Of a stretch of 64,000 nt of DNA, positions 63,227-64,000 are shown piece by piece; within the stretch, counting starts at the first letter, position 1, and each line of letters opens with the position of its first letter. The position numbers and the translations under genes were made by a program. The notes under the pieces were generated by a model. It did not search any database, was not told the DNA's origin, and was given only the letters and a program-made list of their open reading frames with translations. The DNA comes from Bacteroides sp. (GTDB lineage: Bacteria > Bacteroidota > Bacteroidia > Bacteroidales > Bacteroidaceae): contig JAFUNS010000048.1 in assembly GCA_017472925.1 (NCBI GenBank), forward strand, positions 1 through 64,000. Direction: 5' to 3'.

Positions 63227-64000
63227 GAGAAACAAATTGTTGTTCGATAATATATTCTATTTCTTTGGGGCTTATGCGGGCATGATTTACATGGGGGGAC
63301 AATACCGTAAGTATAGGCTTACACTTCTCGTCCTCCATATCCTCCAAGTCCTTGAAATCTACTTCTACCGCAAAATCTTCTGCCGTAATATCTTTAAAAT
63401 GACTCAGCCCTACCTGGAAAGTAACCTGCACCTTGGAGGGAAAAGTACGCAGCACCTTGTCGGCTGGGAAACCGATACCACGCACAGGGACTTCTACCGT
63501 CTTTTCAGAATAGATATCAACCATCAAGGTTATATCGCTATAGTCGGGAATAAAACGAGCTCCCTTTACCGGAGAGAGTCCTACCCTATTACGAACAGTA
63601 TCCGATACGTGTTCAATATTCAAAGGCTGTGTATAGGCGGCTTTAATGGTATCAAGCACCACACGTGGAGCATACACCATTACCGAATCGGGGGAATAAG
63701 TAATTTCGGAAATATAATATTGACGTTCGGCTTTGACTTCACCTTGCAACTCTACAGGTACCATTTTCCCTTTACCTTGTGTATAGACAAAATCGATGGT
63801 ATCTGGTTTTACCGTCAAAACTTTTGTAGACTGGTTCAACTGGCTTACAACACGTTTAGTCAATTCCGTAGAATGAATCTTCACTTGATTTCCTTTCCCT
63901 ACGAATTCAGAGAAATCCAAAGTAACCGGATAGAATGTCTGTCCCAACAGATAATTAACCAATACCGTACCTCTATCCTTTACTCCAATCCGTAGTTCAG
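63219..64000 (-). CDS. YbbR-like domain protein, 5' end outside the window
   Basis: The frame is open to the right edge: residues ELRIGVKDRGTV precede VNYLLGQTFYPVTLDF, so the true start lies beyond 64000. The visible 260 residues contain YbbR-type beta repeats (VRGIGFPADKVLRTFPSKVQVTFQVG; VEVPVRG). The missing N-terminus usually has one membrane helix. YbbR domains occur in envelope proteins, in Gram-positives as regulators of CdaA; the role in Bacteroidetes is unknown. Co-transcribed with coaE. Confidence 0.82.
   Translation of the reverse strand, partial: ELRIGVKDRGTVLVNYLLGQTFYPVTLDFSEFVGKGNQVKIHSTELTKRVVSQLNQSTKVLTVKPDTIDFVYTQGKGKMVPVELQGEVKAERQYYISEITYSPDSVMVYAPRVVLDTIKAAYTQPLNIEHVSDTVRNRVGLSPVKGARFIPDYSDITLMVDIYSEKTVEVPVRGIGFPADKVLRTFPSKVQVTFQVGLSHFKDITAEDFAVEVDFKDLEDMEDEKCKPILTVLSPHVNHARISPKEIEYIIEQQFVSHD

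Overview
The window looks like chromosome from a gut Bacteroidales, most likely Bacteroidaceae (Bacteroides/Phocaeicola-like). Three things point there: promoters of the Bacteroidetes type (-7 box TAnnTTTG, usually TATCTTTG) sit in front of most transcription units; Shine-Dalgarno sites are weak except before a few highly expressed genes; and the gene content is typical (methylmalonyl-CoA decarboxylase cluster, secreted GH2/GH9 enzymes, DUF4270 lipoprotein, class III fructose-bisphosphatase, KdsC, DUF5606, YbbR-CoaE). The genus is inferred, not proven. No rRNA, convincing tRNA, CRISPR array or complete insertion sequence was seen.

Layout. 1-2.4 kb: end of a probable Fe-S scaffold gene, the GGGtGRT gene, then a HipA-like kinase/DUF3037 pair. 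2.4-5.1 kb: an accessory patch with a nested-hairpin RNA candidate, a small XRE regulator, and an operon carrying a YidD-domain/TPR/membrane fusion. 5.4-16 kb: flavoproteins, a HerA-like ATPase, pncB, a TSUP transporter, a GH9 endoglucanase-like protein, DoxX and a GH2 beta-galactosidase. 16.3-18.7 kb: minus-strand operon nitroreductase-DUF2520-kdsC-maf. 18.8-24.4 kb: acyltransferase, then methylmalonyl-CoA epimerase and the Na+-pumping decarboxylase (mmdA, lamin-tail/OadG lipoprotein, biotin carrier, mmdB), which make propionate from succinate-derived methylmalonyl-CoA. 24.9-30 kb: a decayed accessory region with a cruciform, an Abi-family (HEPN) pseudogene flanked by two related hairpins, and a frameshifted outer-membrane barrel gene beside its probable TPR regulator. 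30-46 kb: core metabolism (SDR, tex, nudC, fbp, panDC, a one-domain glycogen-synthase homologue, DUF4270, pgm) and a tatA-tatC-M23-C69 operon. 46-51.5 kb: carboxylesterase/GH2 pair and an MFS sugar transporter. 51.5-54 kb: toxin-antitoxin island (mntA-hepT-small gene-zeta-like kinase), a 59-codon winged-helix gene and a broken DUF2442 gene. 54-64 kb: DUF6078, thioesterase, rubredoxin, YeiH, hemolysin III, DUF6621, clpB, DUF5606, coaE and the 3' part of a YbbR gene running off the right edge.

The most unusual signals are: (i) the Abi/HEPN remnant with a short leader ORF, an attenuator-like hairpin before it and a diverged copy of that hairpin after it; (ii) intergenic arrays of about three tandem units with a 22-bp period at four separate loci; (iii) a 124-nt nested hairpin ending in an alternative terminator 9 nt before a small XRE gene; (iv) the four-gene toxin-antitoxin operon; and (v) the YidD-TPR-membrane fusion.
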